Below the pieces are notes generated by a model. The model saw nothing but the letters and a program-made list of their open reading frames with translations. It was not told the DNA's origin and ran no database searches. From an uncultured Achromobacter sp. (GTDB lineage: Bacteria; Pseudomonadota; Gammaproteobacteria; Burkholderiales; Burkholderiaceae_B): a DNA stretch of 7,278 bases. Shown here piece by piece: positions 6,420 through 7,278 of this stretch; the first letter of the stretch is position 1, and every line of letters begins with the position of its first letter. The stretch lies in NCBI GenBank assembly GCA_913775005.1, contig CAJYKY010000390.1:1-7278 (forward strand). Direction: 5' to 3'. The position numbers and the translations under genes were made by a program.

Positions 6420-6956
6420 TCAGATCTGGCCGGGGAAGAACCACAGCAGGCCGGCGGTCATGACGAGATAGCGCAGGAATTTGCCGATGGCCATGTACAC
6501 CACGCAAGGCCAGAACGACAGCCGCAACCACCCGGCCACGGCGCACAGCGGGTCGCCCACGGCGGGCAGCCAGGACAGCAGCAGCGCGGGCGGACCCATG
6601 CGGTGCAGCCAGTCGTGCGCGCGTTCATTCCACCGTCCGCGCATGCGTCCGCCTTCGGTGGCCTTGGGATGCGGGTGCGGATGCTTTTCCTTCCAGCGTT
6701 CGTACGCCTTTTCTGCGCCGTAGCCCATCCAGTAGCTGATGGCCCCGCCCACGGTATTGCCGGCAGTGGCCACCAGGATGGCAGGCCAGAACATGTCGGG
6801 CGCCAGCTTGATATAGCCGAACACCGCGGGCTCGGAGCCCAGCGGCAGCAAGGTGGCGGATACCAAAGAGACCGTGAAAATGGCCGACAGGCCCACCGAG
6901 GGCAGCGCCAGCATCCCCAGGAGCCAGTGAACAGCGGATAAGAGGCTTTCTTCCAT
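6420..6956 (-). CDS. yqaA: YqaA-family (DedA/VTT-like) inner-membrane protein
   Basis: A 178-aa integral membrane protein that matches the E. coli YqaA pattern: SATLLPLGSEP (33-43), GNTVGGAISYWMG (66-78), LLSWLPAVGDPLC (126-138), AGWLRLSFWP (141-150) and the C-terminal GKFLRYLV. Hydrophobic stretches lie at about 20-40, 53-77, 122-142 and 147-174, consistent with the VTT/SNARE-associated fold with re-entrant loops. DedA relatives take part in membrane lipid and envelope homeostasis; YqaA itself has no firmly assigned reaction. It is longer than E. coli YqaA (about 142 aa), mainly from an N-terminal extension and a polar insert (about 80-118) that includes HPHPHP (92-97). The ATG at 6956 is the first plausible start; no strong ribosome site precedes it. 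It is divergent from ilvA and upstream of the large oxidoreductase, but a 175-bp gap argues against tight coupling. Confidence 0.9.
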   Translation of the reverse strand: MEESLLSAVHWLLGMLALPSVGLSAIFTVSLVSATLLPLGSEPAVFGYIKLAPDMFWPAILVATAGNTVGGAISYWMGYGAEKAYERWKEKHPHPHPKATEGGRMRGRWNERAHDWLHRMGPPALLLSWLPAVGDPLCAVAGWLRLSFWPCVVYMAIGKFLRYLVMTAGLLWFFPGQI

Positions 6957-6980
6957 GATGAGCGAGAGTAATGATCAGCG

Positions 6981-6986
6981 AGTGTA
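6981..6986 (-). promoter_or_regulatory. Possible -10 for the yqaA-like gene
   Basis: On the minus strand the hexamer TACACT (6986-6981) lies 24 bp before the ATG at 6956. TTGCAG (7012-7007) is the nearest -35-like hexamer, but the 20-bp spacer is too long. The call is weak; it would imply a short leader of about 17-20 nt. Confidence 0.25.
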
Positions 6987-7007
6987 GCCGCGGCGGGCCG
7001 CAAACCC

Positions 7008-7016
7008 TGCAATAAT
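7008..7016 (+). promoter_or_regulatory. Possible extended -10 for ilvA
   Basis: TGCAATAAT (7008-7016) fits an extended -10 pattern, TG-N followed by AATAAT. No recognisable -35 lies 17 bp upstream, where the sequence is GC-only, and an extended -10 could compensate. It would give an ilvA leader of roughly 80 nt, back to back with the yqaA promoter region. Confidence 0.3.
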
Positions 7017-7032
7017 CGTGCCCACGCTCCGC

Positions 7033-7056
7033 GGCGGCCCGGCTGCCCCGGCCGCC
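7033..7056 (+). other. GC-rich hairpin in the ilvA leader
   Basis: GGCGGCC (7033-7039) pairs perfectly with GGCCGCC (7050-7056) around a 10-nt loop. No T-run follows, so it is not an intrinsic terminator. It lies 45 bp before the ilvA ATG, within the predicted leader. It might affect transcript stability or translation; it may also be a chance product of very high GC content. Confidence 0.3.
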
Positions 7057-7101
7057 CTGCCGCTCGCTTGAGCCCCGATCCCGTTTGCCCGTACGCAGTC
7101 C

Positions 7102-7278
7102 ATGTCCACTGATTATCTGAAACGCATCCTGACCTCGAAGGTTTACGACGTCGCGGTCGAGTCGCCGCTGGAAGCGGCGCCCCAGCTGTCCGCGCGGATT
7201 GCCAACACGGTCCTGCTCAAGCGTGAAGATACGCAAGCGGTGTTCAGCTTCAAGCTGCGCGGCGCGTACAACAAGATG
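7102..7278 (+). CDS. ilvA: Threonine ammonia-lyase, biosynthetic (N-terminal part)
   Basis: The first 59 codons are present and the gene runs off the window. Biosynthetic threonine deaminase converts L-threonine to 2-oxobutanoate and ammonia, the first committed step to isoleucine, using PLP in the cytoplasm. The reading MSTDYLKRILTSKVYDVAVE followed by SPLEAAPQLS and VLLKREDTQAVFSFKLRGAY matches the start of IlvA. SFKLRGAY holds the Schiff-base lysine, here K51 (K62 in E. coli). The C-terminal ACT-like regulatory domains that respond to isoleucine and separate IlvA from the catabolic TdcB form are outside the window, so the biosynthetic assignment rests on N-terminal similarity. No clear Shine-Dalgarno precedes the ATG at 7102. 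It is divergent from the yqaA-like gene and no other ilv gene is visible. Confidence 0.9.
   Translation, partial: MSTDYLKRILTSKVYDVAVESPLEAAPQLSARIANTVLLKREDTQAVFSFKLRGAYNKM

Noticed and set aside
7018..7071. GTG-initiated 17-codon frame in the ilvA leader, as a possible attenuator leader peptide
   Set aside because: It has no run of Ile, Val or Thr codons, no ribosome site and no following terminator hairpin, and its start would lie upstream of the likely transcription start.
6458..7236. Overlapping minus-strand frames (6458-7012 and 6625-7236) across the yqaA-like and ilvA region
   Set aside because: They are Trp/Arg/Cys-rich or Gly/Arg-rich shadow frames, and the YqaA and IlvA readings have clear family motifs.

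Overview
The window looks like ordinary chromosomal DNA of a GC-rich betaproteobacterium. An Alcaligenaceae member (Achromobacter/Bordetella-like) fits best, because it carries an orphan Bug-type (TctC family) periplasmic binding protein, a DUF3683-type giant FAD/Fe-S oxidoreductase and strong GC-biased codon use. The genus is an inference from protein style; no 16S or other marker is present. I see no mobile element, CRISPR array, tRNA or rRNA.

Layout, left to right. Positions 1-85 (minus strand) hold the first 28 codons of what looks like a PLP-dependent class I/II aminotransferase. It is divergent from a YggS/PROSC-family PLP-binding protein (276-995, plus). The 190-bp gap between them contains an AT-rich island with a perfect 9-bp inverted repeat bracketing a plausible promoter. 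A strong Rho-independent terminator follows yggS (1046-1068). Three near-identical 12-bp direct repeats (1087-1127) then precede an exported Bug-family solute-binding protein (1208-2176, plus). That gene converges on a very large FAD-linked oxidase/iron-sulfur oxidoreductase fusion (2285-6244, minus, 1319 aa). Between the two lies a bidirectional terminator with two competing hairpins (2184-2234). Upstream of the large gene, on the same strand, is a YqaA-family (DedA/VTT-like) inner-membrane protein (6420-6956, minus). It is divergent from the start of ilvA, biosynthetic threonine deaminase (7102 to the window end, plus, 59 codons present).

How the genes relate. They do not form one obvious pathway. 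Three left- and right-edge genes are PLP proteins (aminotransferase, YggS, IlvA), and the divergent aminotransferase/yggS pair may share regulation. The large oxidoreductase probably oxidises a D-2-hydroxyacid and passes electrons through its own Fe-S and CCG domains towards the respiratory chain. The Bug protein has no adjacent TctA/TctB membrane partners.

I found no convincing undescribed system. The points most worth a second look are regulatory: the inverted repeat at 130-175, the triple repeat at 1087-1127 and the three-arm terminator at 2184-2234. The altered motifs of the YggS-like protein are also worth checking.
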